Part shown: positions 16,592 through 25,572 of the stretch, in pieces | Layout of the letters: the number at the start of each line of letters is the position of its first letter | How positions within the stretch are numbered: position 1 is the stretch's first letter | Made by a program: the position numbers and the translations under genes | DNA from: Weissella soli | GTDB taxonomy: Bacteria; Bacillota; Bacilli; Lactobacillales; Lactobacillaceae | Reading direction: 5' to 3' | DNA length: 64,000 nt | Assembly (NCBI RefSeq): GCF_001761545.1 | Contig: NZ_CP017326.1 | Span: 1 to 64,000 of the forward strand | Notes under the pieces: generated by a model | Database searches by the model: none | What the model saw: the letters and a program-made list of their open reading frames with translations, nothing else | Told to the model about the DNA's origin: nothing

Positions 16592-16663
16592 CTGGGGTAG
16601 TAGGATTCGAACCTACGCTACAAGGTACCAAAAACCTCTGCCTTACCACTTGGCTATACCCCA
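16592..16663 (-). tRNA. tRNA-Gln (UUG), second copy
   Basis: 72 nt, identical to 16299-16370, with intact cloverleaf and UUG anticodon. Confidence 0.97.
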
Positions 16664-16673
16664 ATAATGAAGA

Positions 16674-16756
16674 TGGGAGCTATAGGATTCGAACCTATGA
16701 ACCCGAAGGAATGGATTTACAGTCCACCGCGTTTAACCAGACTTCGCTAAACTCCC
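16674..16756 (-). tRNA. tRNA-Tyr (GUA), second copy
   Basis: 83 nt, identical to 16381-16463, class II tRNA with GUA anticodon. Confidence 0.97.
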
Positions 16757-16802
16757 ATGATTGATATTAAATGATGAAGCATTGTCGCTTCAACAAGATA
16801 AT

Positions 16803-16831
16803 AATATACAGAAATTCTATCAATCTGTCAA
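16803..16831 (-). promoter_or_regulatory. Strong promoter of the second tRNA unit
   Basis: On the minus strand, TTGACA (16831-16826) and TATATT (16808-16803) have a 17-bp spacer, close to the ideal sigma-A promoter. The -35 lies inside the last codons of the phosphoesterase gene. The stretch following the -10 (ATTATCTTGTTG) resembles that of the tRNA-Glu promoter at 41861-41889. Confidence 0.85.
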
Positions 16832-17632
16832 CACCATAATTGAAAGTTTATTTATCCATGATTGGATGAAGGTATCCGCCGTCCATTCTGTTAGCCGGTG
16901 ATGATTATAACCGACGCTGACATTTTGATAAGTAATCGCATCTTTAACGCGCACGGGCACCGTAAAATGGGTGTGGCCATAAATTACTTTTTTGATGACA
17001 GGATACTGTTTAAACAATTCGCCATAACGTTTTGAACCCATGACGCCATTAATCATTAGCCAACGGGGATCATCAGCCGGATAGGCTAAATCATCCCCAA
17101 TAGGTGCAAAATGTTGGAGAATGATGGTTTTTTTGGTTGCTTTTGCTAAAGCTGTTTCGATTTGGTGCAGTGATAGGTCCGTTCGTTCAAGGTCTGACAT
17201 CGGCTGTTGAATCACACGGTCGAAATACAAACCCCGTTTAAAAACAGCCACATCTTCCTTGCGCGGACCGGAGGCAAAGCTATAATCATACCAACCATTA
17301 TTGGCAATAACCTGCCAGTGATCGTTGATGGGTACAATTTGATTGTGAATATAGTGGGGATTAGGATTATTTTCAAGTTCAGCAAAAGTCACATGACGCC
17401 CCATGTCATGATTACCGGCAATAAAATAAACAGTTGTATGGTGCCCCAGTTGTGCTTGAAGTTGTTCAACAAAGGCAGTTGATTTTAGGAAGTCGTTGAA
17501 TAAATCGCCACCGATGTAGTATTGTTCAATTGCATTGGTGAGTAGAAATTCGGTTTGGGCAGCGATGACGGCGGGTAAATCTTGTTTGTTAATGTCAAAA
17601 TGGTTATCACTCGAAAAGGCAATTTTTGTCAT
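16820..17632 (-). CDS. Calcineurin-like metallophosphoesterase
   Basis: 270 residues with all five metallophosphoesterase signatures: SSDNHFD near the start, GGDLFND (about 42-48), GNHDMG (about 73-78), ILQHFAP (about 170) and YGHTHF (about 219), which coordinate a di-metal site. Cytoplasmic; substrate not predictable. It is divergent from dtpT, with an SD (AAGGAGAAT) before ATG 17632. Its 3' end overlaps the tRNA promoter. Confidence 0.9.
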   Translation of the reverse strand: MTKIAFSSDNHFDINKQDLPAVIAAQTEFLLTNAIEQYYIGGDLFNDFLKSTAFVEQLQAQLGHHTTVYFIAGNHDMGRHVTFAELENNPNPHYIHNQIVPINDHWQVIANNGWYDYSFASGPRKEDVAVFKRGLYFDRVIQQPMSDLERTDLSLHQIETALAKATKKTIILQHFAPIGDDLAYPADDPRWLMINGVMGSKRYGELFKQYPVIKKVIYGHTHFTVPVRVKDAITYQNVSVGYNHHRLTEWTADTFIQSWINKLSIMVLTD

Positions 17633-17751
17633 ACGGATTCTCCTTGAGGATAGGATAACAAAAAAATTGACTAAATGCCTATCATATAGGGAAAAGTTGA
17701 ATGTATACTAGATTTAGCGTAAGATTATGTGTGATATTTATCGTCTGAGGT

Positions 17752-17792
17752 CAGGTCGCCTAATGCATTGCTGTATTAGTGTGGCGGACCTG
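17752..17792 (+). promoter_or_regulatory. Hairpin in the dtpT 5' leader
   Basis: CAGGTCGCC (17752-17760) pairs with GGC-GACCTG (17783-17792, one bulged G), and TAAT/ATTA extends the stem inside. It ends right before the TAGGAG SD at about 17794. No T-run follows, so it is not a terminator; it could affect ribosome access or RNA stability. A TTGAAT-17-TAAGAT promoter candidate lies at 17697-17725. Confidence 0.45.
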
Positions 17793-17805
17793 TTAGGAGT
17801 GTTTT

Positions 17806-19254
17806 GTGGAACAAGATAAAAAGTTTCTCGGTCAGCCGCGCGGGTTAGCGACACTATTTATGACTGAAATGTGGGAGCGCTTTTCATACTATGGTATGCG
17901 AGCTATCTTGCTTTATTACATGTGGTACTTGATTAGTACCGGTGATTTGCATATTACACGGGCGGTGGCGGCCTCGATCATGGCCATTTATGCCTCGATG
18001 GTTTATCTTAGCGGCGCCGTGGGTGGTTACATTGCTGACCGTATCTTGGGCGCGCGCAAGACTGTCTTTTATGGCGGTGTGCTGATCATGCTTGGCCATA
18101 TGTTATTGGCATTGCCATTTGGATCACCAGCGTTGTTCGCCTCGATGTTTTTGATCATTTTAGGCACTGGATTATTAAAACCGAATGTCTCTTCTTTGGT
18201 TGGAACACTGTATAAAACAGGGGATAATGCGCGTGACGCTGGATTTTCGATTTTTGTATTTGGCATTAATCTCGGCGCATTCCTGGCACCATTAATTGTT
18301 GGGGCAACGCAGGAAAGGTTTGGCTATCATTTAGCCTTTAGCTTGGCAGCATTTGGTATGCTAATTGGGTTAATTCAATATCATTTTGGGAGTAAAAAAA
18401 ATCTTCATGAAGATTCGCTTTATCCCAATGATCCGCTGCAAACCGAAGAAATTCGTCCTTTGATTTTAAAGGTGCTCATTGGGTTCATCATTTTAGTGCT
18501 CGTTATTATCTTGATGATTTTAATGGGATGGACCGATATCCAGGCATATATTAACTTAATGACGGTGATCGCGGTTTTGGTACCGTTGGGATACTTTGTC
18601 CAAATTATTACATCACCCAAAATTGATGCCATTGAACGATCACGAGTAGTAGCTTACATTCCGTTGTTCTTGGCGGCGGTCTTGTTCTGGGCAATTGAAG
18701 AACAAGGCTCAGTGGTCTTAGCAACGTTTGCAAAGACGCGTGTTGATACGACTCACTTTCCCGCCTCATGGTTTCAATCCTTGAATCCATTTTTCATTAT
18801 GCTCTATACACCATTCTTTGCATGGCTATGGACGAAATGGACCAAAAACCAACCTTCATCCCCATTGAAGTTTTCAATCGGCTTGATGTTTGCGGGCGCA
18901 TCATTTTTATTATTGACGTTGCCTGGGTTGTTGTTTGGGACCGCGGTGAAAGTTTCGCCAACGTGGCTAGTCGGTTCATGGGCGTTGGTGATTATTGGTG
19001 AAATGTTGATCTCACCAGTTGGCCTGAGTGCCACGACTAAACTAGCGCCGAAAGCGTACATGTCACAAATGATGTCGATGTGGTTTTTGTCGTCAGCGGT
19101 AGGCTCAGCATTAAATGCGCAATTTGTCGGTTTGTACACGGCTAACAATGAGGTGACCTATTTCGCAGCTTTTGGTGGGGTCGCCGTTCTGTTAGGAATT
19201 CTATTGGTGTTCCTGGCGCGGCCGGTGCATAAACTGATGCAAGGGGTTAATTAG
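17806..19254 (+). CDS. dtpT: Proton-dependent di-/tripeptide transporter (POT family)
   Basis: Imports di- and tripeptides with protons. The 482 residues hold about 14 membrane helices. The family's ExxERFxYYG proton-coupling motif is present as [10 protein letters not shown] (about 16-25), followed by [13 protein letters not shown] and [14 protein letters not shown] typical of DtpT. The start is GTG 17806 with TAGGAG upstream. A single gene, divergent from the phosphoesterase. Confidence 0.95.
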   Translation: MEQDKKFLGQPRGLATLFMTEMWERFSYYGMRAILLYYMWYLISTGDLHITRAVAASIMAIYASMVYLSGAVGGYIADRILGARKTVFYGGVLIMLGHMLLALPFGSPALFASMFLIILGTGLLKPNVSSLVGTLYKTGDNARDAGFSIFVFGINLGAFLAPLIVGATQERFGYHLAFSLAAFGMLIGLIQYHFGSKKNLHEDSLYPNDPLQTEEIRPLILKVLIGFIILVLVIILMILMGWTDIQAYINLMTVIAVLVPLGYFVQIITSPKIDAIERSRVVAYIPLFLAAVLFWAIEEQGSVVLATFAKTRVDTTHFPASWFQSLNPFFIMLYTPFFAWLWTKWTKNQPSSPLKFSIGLMFAGASFLLLTLPGLLFGTAVKVSPTWLVGSWALVIIGEMLISPVGLSATTKLAPKAYMSQMMSMWFLSSAVGSALNAQFVGLYTANNEVTYFAAFGGVAVLLGILLVFLARPVHKLMQGVN

Positions 19255-19257
19255 TAA

Positions 19258-19286
19258 TTGACAATTCAAGGCAGACTTTTTACAAT
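19258..19286 (+). promoter_or_regulatory. Promoter of the third tRNA-Gln
   Basis: TTGACA (19258-19263), 17-bp spacer, TACAAT (19281-19286), 20 bp upstream of the tRNA. Confidence 0.85.
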
Positions 19287-19306
19287 GTTTTATTGTTAAA
19301 AGTCAT

Positions 19307-19378
19307 TGGGGTATAGCCAAGTGGTAAGGCAGAGGTTTTTGGTACCTTGTAGCGTAGGTTCGAATCCTACTACCCCAG
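19307..19378 (+). tRNA. tRNA-Gln (UUG), third copy
   Basis: 72 nt, same sequence as the two minus-strand copies, with its own promoter and terminator. Confidence 0.97.
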
Positions 19379-19383
19379 TTCTA

Positions 19384-19421
19384 AAAAGTCGTCCAATGCA
19401 CATATTTGGACGACTTTTTCT
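19384..19421 (+). terminator. Terminator of tRNA-Gln 3
   Basis: A 13-bp perfect stem (19384-19396 with 19406-19418) with a T-run. Confidence 0.88.
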
Positions 19422-19489
19422 GATATAATTGATTGTGTTGTGGATCGTGCTAATAATTTAGATTAGTGTACATATTAGGAGTAAATGGG

Positions 19490-20203
19490 ATGAAAGATAA
19501 TTATGATATAAGGTATCGTGGCTGGAAGCGCGTGAAAGGTAATTTCAAAACGAGCTTTTTGCTAACTTTGTTCATCTTTTTATTTACGTATATTATATTT
19601 GGTAGTAATGGCTTACATAATGGTGGCATCATGGTTGATGTTTTTTCAAATCAAGGGATTCGCACCCTGGTGAGTACTGGGATTTTTAGTGGCTTGATGA
19701 AGGAAGTTATCGTCGGTGTCTTTGGGTTAGGTACAGTGTGGGGCTTCATCAATTGGTCACGTGAACAAGCAACCCCAACGACCCCGGTTAAAGATAGCTT
19801 GCGTTTCTGGTATGGTGACACAGTTGTGGACACCATTGTCTTATTGGGTATGCGTTACTTATTTACCATCCTTTGGTCATTATTATTTTTGATACCAGGG
19901 GTGATCAAGAGTATTTCATACTCACAAGCAACCTATATTTATGCTGATGATGTCAAAAATGGTGTCAAAATTACATCAATGAATGAGTACATTACGCGTT
20001 CACGCGAATTGATGCGTGGTCATAAAATGCAATACTTCACTTTGAACTTAAGTTTTATAGGTTGGTGGTTGCTGATTGTTTTGACCTTTGGGTTAGCTGC
20101 AATTTGGGTATATCCGTATTACAGTGCCACGATGGCTGAATTTTACATGGAATTACGGCGTGAAAGCCTCTACGGTGGGCGTTCACGTGGACGTAGGGGT
20201 TAA
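19490..20203 (+). CDS. DUF975 family membrane protein
   Basis: 237 residues from ATG 19490 (AGGAG 7 nt upstream; a GTG 24 bp earlier lacks an SD). Several hydrophobic helices and the DUF975 pattern are seen: IPGVIKSISYSQATYIYADD, then SRELMRGHKMQYFTLNLSFIGWW and a final WVYPYYSATMAEFYMEL. Function unknown; the family is common in Firmicutes. The C terminus is Arg/Gly rich. Confidence 0.87.
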   Translation: MKDNYDIRYRGWKRVKGNFKTSFLLTLFIFLFTYIIFGSNGLHNGGIMVDVFSNQGIRTLVSTGIFSGLMKEVIVGVFGLGTVWGFINWSREQATPTTPVKDSLRFWYGDTVVDTIVLLGMRYLFTILWSLLFLIPGVIKSISYSQATYIYADDVKNGVKITSMNEYITRSRELMRGHKMQYFTLNLSFIGWWLLIVLTFGLAAIWVYPYYSATMAEFYMELRRESLYGGRSRGRRG

Positions 20204-20218
20204 AGTACGGATTTGATC

Positions 20219-20254
20219 AAAGCGGGCAAACCAGTTAGGTGAGCCCGCTTTTAT
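20219..20254 (+). terminator. Terminator after the DUF975 gene
   Basis: AAAGCGGGC (20219-20227) pairs with GCCCGCTTT (20243-20251), followed by TTAT. Confidence 0.75.
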
Positions 20255-20355
20255 ATTAATGAGTAAAGCACAGTTATTCAGGGGCAGTCGATAGCTAGCT
20301 GGTACGGTTTGAAATGACAATTAGGTATACCATTAATTTTTAGAGGGAGAATATC

Positions 20356-21213
20356 ATGGCTCAACGACGTCGAAAACAAGTAAATAATCATGGTGGCGTC
20401 CGTGTGGGGCGTGATTTTGATGCCGCCACAAGTGTGCAAACTGATGTTTCAATCCTAGACCTAAGAGCACCTGTGTTTCAGACATACGTTTCACCGGTAC
20501 GTCATCAGAAAGTGTTGGTACAATTCAAGGAACATACAGAACAGGTCAGTCGGGGGACCTGGCAACAATTTGTCCAACAAGAGGTGCAAAAGGTCACTGA
20601 TCCGCAGGTTGAATTAGTCACTGTACAGAGTAGTCGTGTTGATGAAGGTATCTTTGTTGTCATGGTGGGGCGTCAGACAGCGCAATTCAGGATTTTACGT
20701 ATCGCAAGTGGACTGGCACAACATGAGTTGAAGTTTGATCAATTACAGACACAATTCTTGGCTGACGCAGCTGAAGTTGGTCAATGGACCCGCAAATGGA
20801 TGACTAACCAAGGATTACAATCCTTTACTTTTCGACTGTACACGACTTTGAGATGGTGGCTACAGCCAACTGGGCAACAACTTGAACGCCATGGTAAACA
20901 TTGGCTTGTAGTGCAAGGTGATCAATATCAGGCAGTTCATGATGAGGATACGCTTTGGCTTGATTTTGCATTGTCACAGAATTTACTGAGTGCACGCAAT
21001 GAACCAGTACGAGTGACGGACCTAGGCATCGCCTTGGTGAATTATTTTGCTCGCTTTTATGAGGCCCAATTTGAACAACAATATGGGGGAAATGGTATCT
21101 GGCGGGAAGGGGATGTTTTAACACATCGTTCAGCGCAAACTGCTGCTAAGCTCCAGCCCAATATTAAACGCACCACGCATTTTCAATTGCCAAAGCGAAA
21201 GAAGCACATATGA
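20356..21213 (+). CDS. Hypothetical protein, 285 residues, coupled to a SprT-like gene
   Basis: I do not recognise this family. The protein has a basic N terminus (MAQRRRKQ) and a basic C terminus (QLPKRKKH), is rich in Gln, has no signal peptide and no membrane helix. No catalytic motif stands out. SD AGAGGGAG precedes ATG 20356. Its stop overlaps the next start by 4 bp (ATGA), which argues for a linked role with the SprT-like metalloprotein. The basic ends might contact nucleic acid, but this is a guess. Confidence 0.8.
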   Translation: MAQRRRKQVNNHGGVRVGRDFDAATSVQTDVSILDLRAPVFQTYVSPVRHQKVLVQFKEHTEQVSRGTWQQFVQQEVQKVTDPQVELVTVQSSRVDEGIFVVMVGRQTAQFRILRIASGLAQHELKFDQLQTQFLADAAEVGQWTRKWMTNQGLQSFTFRLYTTLRWWLQPTGQQLERHGKHWLVVQGDQYQAVHDEDTLWLDFALSQNLLSARNEPVRVTDLGIALVNYFARFYEAQFEQQYGGNGIWREGDVLTHRSAQTAAKLQPNIKRTTHFQLPKRKKHI

Positions 21214-21680
21214 CAGACGAAGAATTACAAGGCTTAGTCGCGCGACAGTCGCGCAATTTTTTTGATAAGCCTTTTCAACATCGGGCCTACTTTAATGCTC
21301 GTCTACGGACCACGGGCGGTCGCTATCTGATAAAGTCGCATGATATTGAAATCAATCCACTAATGTTATCCGAATTTGATGAGACAACGCTCATTGGGGT
21401 GATTAAGCACGAATTAGTCCACTATCATAATCATTTGAGTGGTCGGCCTTATCAACATAAGGATGCAGCGTTCAAACTAGAATTGTTGCGCGTTGGTGGT
21501 TCACGTTTTGCACCACAGACATCGCAGACGCGTCGCCGAGCGACACATTATTTGGTGTATAAATGTACAAATGGCCATCAATTGTTACGGCAACGTCGTT
21601 TGGATGTTAACTGGTATGTCTGTGGTGAATGCGGTAGTAGGTTACTATTTGTAGGTGAATTGACACCTGCAAAAGCATGA
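21210..21680 (+). CDS. SprT-like metalloprotease domain protein
   Basis: 156 residues with a zinc HExxH motif (KHELVHYHNHLSGRPYQHK, about 70-88) and a C-terminal zinc-ribbon-like part (YKCTNGH...YVCGECGSRLLF). This is the bacterial SprT/YdcK-like arrangement, related to the protease part of Spartan. Bacterial function is not settled. Translationally coupled to the unknown gene upstream through an ATGA overlap. Confidence 0.9.
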   Translation: MTDEELQGLVARQSRNFFDKPFQHRAYFNARLRTTGGRYLIKSHDIEINPLMLSEFDETTLIGVIKHELVHYHNHLSGRPYQHKDAAFKLELLRVGGSRFAPQTSQTRRRATHYLVYKCTNGHQLLRQRRLDVNWYVCGECGSRLLFVGELTPAKA

Positions 21681-21725
21681 ATGATGGGTTGAAAAACATT
21701 GCAATGTTTTTAATTTGAAATGTTG

Positions 21726-21754
21726 TTGAAAAAATGTAATGTGTTTGTTAAACT
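21726..21754 (+). promoter_or_regulatory. Promoter of the oatA-like gene
   Basis: TTGAAA (21726-21731), 17-bp spacer, TAAACT (21749-21754). The same -10 and spacing occur before the YhgE-like gene (51585-51613). Confidence 0.6.
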
Positions 21755-21834
21755 ATGGAATGCAGTAAACAGTTCAAGTGAACTGGAATAGGGTGTTGAA
21801 TAAGGGATGATGAGTGAGTATTTGAGGGGAGACC

Positions 21835-23721
21835 ATGGCTGACAGGATTGGTAATAAACGACGATATATTACAGGATTTGACGGATTACGTGCCATCGCT
21901 GTAATCGGGGTCATTATCTTCCATCTGTGGCCAAATGTCATGACCGGCGGATGGTTGGGTGTCCCTTTGTTTTTTGTGTTATCGGGTTACCTGATAACTG
22001 ATATTTTAATTCAAGAATTTGAAAAGACGGGCACCATCCGTTTTGGTAGTTTTTATTTACGACGTGTGAAGCGCTTATATCCGGCGTTAGTGGTGATGTT
22101 ATTAGCTACGGCCACGGCGATCGCATTTTTTGCGCGTCCTTTGTTATATAATCTGCGGGCTATTCTCGTGACTAATTTAACCTACGTCTACAACTTGTGG
22201 GCCACGGTTAATGGTGATTCCTATTTCGAGCAGTGGGGCAGCGCATCGCCATTTACCCACCTATGGTCGTTATCGATTGAAGGGCAGTTTTATCTGGTTT
22301 GGCCATTAATTGTGTGGTTATTGTTGAAATTAAAAGTGCCGCGCGTACGTGTTGCGCAAGGATTAATGGGCTTAGCGTTGATCTCGGCGCTGTTAATGGC
22401 CATTTATTATAATCCGACTAACATTAATCGTGCGTACTATGGCACAGACACACGGTTGTTTGCGCTATTGATTGGTACAGCATTGGCCTTTGTTTGGCCG
22501 TCAGCCAAATTAAATGGGCGCGCTAAGCGACAGACTAGGCGGTTGCTCAATTTGGCGGGGTTCTTGGCCATGGCCATGCTAGTGTTCTTATTTTTTACCT
22601 TAAATGGTGAATGGGCGGGTACCTACTATGGCGTGATGTTTTTAGCATCGCTCGATATTGCCGTGATTATTGGGGTGACGGCCCATCCGGCAACAGTGTT
22701 TAGTCACTGGTTAAATAACCGCCTATTGAACTATATCGGAACACGTTCCTATAGTATCTATCTCTATCAACTGCCAGTGTTTGTGTTTATCGATATCTGG
22801 ACAAAGCATAATCATCACCTAGCAATCGGGTTATGGAAGATTGTGCTTGTGTTAATTTTGGCTGAATTGAGTTATCAATTCATTGAAAAGGTCTTCAAAC
22901 GGTACTATGGTGTCGAAAATATCTTTAATTTTGATTCAGTCCGCATCTATACAGCCTTCGTGATGATGATGGCCGTGATGGCAACATCAGGTGTGTTGAC
23001 ACCCCAAGCGAGTGGTCCTAAGCCAACAACGAAGCTGGAACAGCGGTTGAAGCAGAATAAAAAATTATTAGCCGCACAAAACGCTAAGGCCTTGTCTGCA
23101 CAGCAGGCTGGCAAAAAAGCGACGAGTCAGACTGAGGAAACAAGTAGTCAGTCCGCAAGTACCGCTAAAGGTGCGATTTCAATCGCGGGTGGCGCAACTT
23201 CAGCAGTCGCCCGTAAATATAATTTGACAGATACGCAATATCAGGCAGTCAAGTCTAAAACGGTGACTGCGATTGGTGACTCAGTGTTGCTAGACGCTGG
23301 TCCGAGCCTCCAAGAGCTGATGCCCAGTACGGTTGTAGATGGCCAAGTTGGTCGCCAGCCTAATGAGGCGGTGACGCTGGTCCAGCAAATGGCTGCCAAA
23401 GGGACTTTGGCCCAAAACTTGTTGATGGTGATTGGCACAAATGGCGCTATTTCTCCAGCACAAGTGCAGACAGTCATGGCTGCCGCTGGTAGTCAACGTC
23501 AAGTTTATTGGGTAGGTGTTGCGGCTGATCGCGCATGGATTAGTGGTAATAACAGTGTCTTGTTGGCTGCGCAAAAAAAATATGCTAACTTACATTTGAT
23601 TGATTGGCCAGATGCAGCCAAGGCACATCCTGAATGGTTAGGGCCGGATAAAGTTCACCCTAACGTGCAAGGATCGATCCAATATACAAGCTTGATTGCA
23701 CAAAAAATAGCTGAAAATTAG
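21835..23721 (+). CDS. oatA: OatA-type peptidoglycan O-acetyltransferase
   Basis: 628 residues in two parts. The N-terminal membrane acyltransferase-3 domain has about 10-11 helices, beginning ITGFDGLRAIAVIGVIIFHLWP with the conserved His. After a Ser/Thr/Gln/Ala-rich linker, the extracellular SGNH domain has block I IGDSV (about 480), block III-like GTNG (about 534) and the catalytic DKVHPN (about 605). Such proteins acetylate MurNAc at O-6 and give lysozyme resistance. SD GAGGGGAGACC precedes ATG 21835. Another acceptor is possible, but the domain pair fits OatA. Confidence 0.88.
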   Translation: MADRIGNKRRYITGFDGLRAIAVIGVIIFHLWPNVMTGGWLGVPLFFVLSGYLITDILIQEFEKTGTIRFGSFYLRRVKRLYPALVVMLLATATAIAFFARPLLYNLRAILVTNLTYVYNLWATVNGDSYFEQWGSASPFTHLWSLSIEGQFYLVWPLIVWLLLKLKVPRVRVAQGLMGLALISALLMAIYYNPTNINRAYYGTDTRLFALLIGTALAFVWPSAKLNGRAKRQTRRLLNLAGFLAMAMLVFLFFTLNGEWAGTYYGVMFLASLDIAVIIGVTAHPATVFSHWLNNRLLNYIGTRSYSIYLYQLPVFVFIDIWTKHNHHLAIGLWKIVLVLILAELSYQFIEKVFKRYYGVENIFNFDSVRIYTAFVMMMAVMATSGVLTPQASGPKPTTKLEQRLKQNKKLLAAQNAKALSAQQAGKKATSQTEETSSQSASTAKGAISIAGGATSAVARKYNLTDTQYQAVKSKTVTAIGDSVLLDAGPSLQELMPSTVVDGQVGRQPNEAVTLVQQMAAKGTLAQNLLMVIGTNGAISPAQVQTVMAAAGSQRQVYWVGVAADRAWISGNNSVLLAAQKKYANLHLIDWPDAAKAHPEWLGPDKVHPNVQGSIQYTSLIAQKIAEN

Positions 23722-23724
23722 GCG

Positions 23725-23758
23725 AACCGAGGATGTTATTTTACATTCTCGGTTTTTT
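23725..23758 (+). terminator. Terminator after oatA
   Basis: A 12-bp stem (one G-U) with a TTTTTT tail. Confidence 0.85.
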
Positions 23759-23818
23759 GCTGGCTTGAAAGTATGATAATATAGGGGTTAACATTAAAAA
23801 TAACGAGGAAAACGATTC

Positions 23819-25450
23819 ATGCTGACAGTATCAAATGTTTCAGTGGCCTTTTCAGGCAAGAAACTATATGACGACGTAAATTTAAAATTTACACCAGGTA
23901 ATACATACGGAGTTATCGGTGCCAACGGTGCTGGTAAGTCAACATTCTTGAAGGTGTTGGAAGGTAAGCTTGCCCCAACGACTGGAACGGTATCGATGGA
24001 TACAAACGAGCGTATGTCATCACTCGTCCAAAACCACTTTGCGTTCGATGAATTTACAGTTCTGGATACAGTCTTGCAAGGACACCAGGAATTATACGAA
24101 GTGAAGACTGAGATGGACGCCATTTATTTGCACGATCCATTTACAGATGAAGATGGGATTCAGGTTGGTGAATTATCAGCCCGTTTTGAAGAGCTTGATG
24201 GTTGGAATGCTGAAACTGAAGCTTTGCAATTATTGCGTAACGTTGGTATTTCTGATGCTGATACTTACTCATTGATGGGTGATCTACCAGAAACAACTAA
24301 AGTTAAGGTTTTGTTGGCGCAAGCATTGTTTGGTAGCCCTGACATTTTGATTTTGGACGAACCAACAAACGGGTTGGATACTAAGACGATTGCTTGGTTA
24401 GAAGACTTCTTGGCTGATTACCAAAACACAGTGATTGTAGTTTCCCATGATCGTCACTTCTTGAATGCCGTTTCAACAATGATCTTGGATGTTGATTTTG
24501 GTAAGATTAAGTTATTCGTGGGTAACTATGACTTCTGGAAGGAATCTTCAGAATTGGCTTTGCGTCTACAATCACAAGCTAATTCCAAGAAGGAAGAGCA
24601 AATTAAGCAATTGCAGGAGTTTATTGCACGTTTCTCAGCGAACGCCTCAAAGTCAAAGCAAGCGACTTCACGTAAGAAGCAATTGGATAAAATTACGCTT
24701 GATGATATTCGTCCATCAACCCGTAAGTATCCATATATTAAATTTGATATTCAACGTGAAATCGGAAATGATTTGTTGCGGGTTGAAGGTGTCTCAAAGA
24801 CGATCGATGGTGTAAAGATTTTGGATAACATCACGTTCACCTTGTCACCAGATGATAAGACTTTGATTATGGCACAATCTGATGCCACAGCCACTGTATT
24901 ATTGGATATCTTAGCCGGTCGTATTGAGCCAGATACTGGTACAGTTACCTGGGGTGTCACAACTTCACGTGATTACTTGGCAAAGGACATGGCTGAAAAC
25001 TTCGAAAAGCCAGAAATGCAAATCTTGGACTTCTTGCGCGATTTCGCGTCAAAGGAAGAAAACGACAACACCTTCCTACGTGGATTGTTGGGCCGGATGT
25101 TGTTCAAGGGTGAAGATTCAGAAAAGTCATTGGATGTCTTATCTGGAGGAGAAAAGGTCCGGGTGATGTTGTCAAAGTTGATGCTAACCAAGGCCAATGT
25201 GTTGATTCTGGACGATCCAACTAACCACTTGGATTTGGAGTCGATCACGTCATTGAATGATGGATTGGTTGATTACAAGGGTTCTTTGATTTTCACATCA
25301 CATGACCACACGTTCGCCCAAACAATTGCTAACCACGTGGTAGCTGTTTCTGACCAAGGGTCAATTGATCGTGCCGATATGACGTACGAACAATTCATGA
25401 ACCACAAAGAAGTACAAAAGCAATTAGCTGATATGAACATCTTGCTTTAA
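23819..25450 (+). CDS. ABC-F ATPase (YkpA/YbiT-like) with one complete ATP site
   Basis: 543 residues, two ABC domains and no membrane segment; ABC-F proteins act at the ribosomal E site. Domain 1 has an intact Walker A (GANGAGKST) and Walker B (DILILDEPTNGLD), but its signature is LPETT. Domain 2 has an intact signature (LSGGEKVRVML) and Walker B (VLILDDPTNHLD), but its Walker A is AQSDATATV. A Lys/Ser-rich linker (about 255-300) lies between. In a head-to-tail pair only one composite site would be complete. The second P-loop is already weak in this subgroup. No antibiotic-type leader precedes it, so housekeeping is likelier than resistance. Confidence 0.9.
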   Translation: MLTVSNVSVAFSGKKLYDDVNLKFTPGNTYGVIGANGAGKSTFLKVLEGKLAPTTGTVSMDTNERMSSLVQNHFAFDEFTVLDTVLQGHQELYEVKTEMDAIYLHDPFTDEDGIQVGELSARFEELDGWNAETEALQLLRNVGISDADTYSLMGDLPETTKVKVLLAQALFGSPDILILDEPTNGLDTKTIAWLEDFLADYQNTVIVVSHDRHFLNAVSTMILDVDFGKIKLFVGNYDFWKESSELALRLQSQANSKKEEQIKQLQEFIARFSANASKSKQATSRKKQLDKITLDDIRPSTRKYPYIKFDIQREIGNDLLRVEGVSKTIDGVKILDNITFTLSPDDKTLIMAQSDATATVLLDILAGRIEPDTGTVTWGVTTSRDYLAKDMAENFEKPEMQILDFLRDFASKEENDNTFLRGLLGRMLFKGEDSEKSLDVLSGGEKVRVMLSKLMLTKANVLILDDPTNHLDLESITSLNDGLVDYKGSLIFTSHDHTFAQTIANHVVAVSDQGSIDRADMTYEQFMNHKEVQKQLADMNILL

Positions 25451-25481
25451 TCTGACGGCAAGTGTCATCAGAATTTGTAAT

Positions 25482-25513
25482 AAGGATAAGTCTTTACGGA
25501 TTTGTCCTTTTTA
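25482..25513 (+). terminator. Terminator after the ABC-F gene
   Basis: AAGGATAA pairs with TTGTCCTT (one G-U), followed by TTTTTAT. Confidence 0.7.
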
Positions 25514-25572
25514 TATTGGTTTGATTTGTTTATGATGAGTAGAGTGACTAATTTTAAGTGGAGTAATTAATT

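Noticed and set aside
16297-16756. tRNA repeat as an attachment site of an integrated element
   Set aside because: Only 127 bp separate the copies, and no integrase or foreign genes lie near; tandem duplication explains it.
23819-25450. Antibiotic-resistance ABC-F with a regulatory leader peptide
   Set aside because: Only about 60 bp lie between the oatA terminator and the start, with no leader ORF or attenuator; the sequence fits the housekeeping YkpA/YbiT group better.
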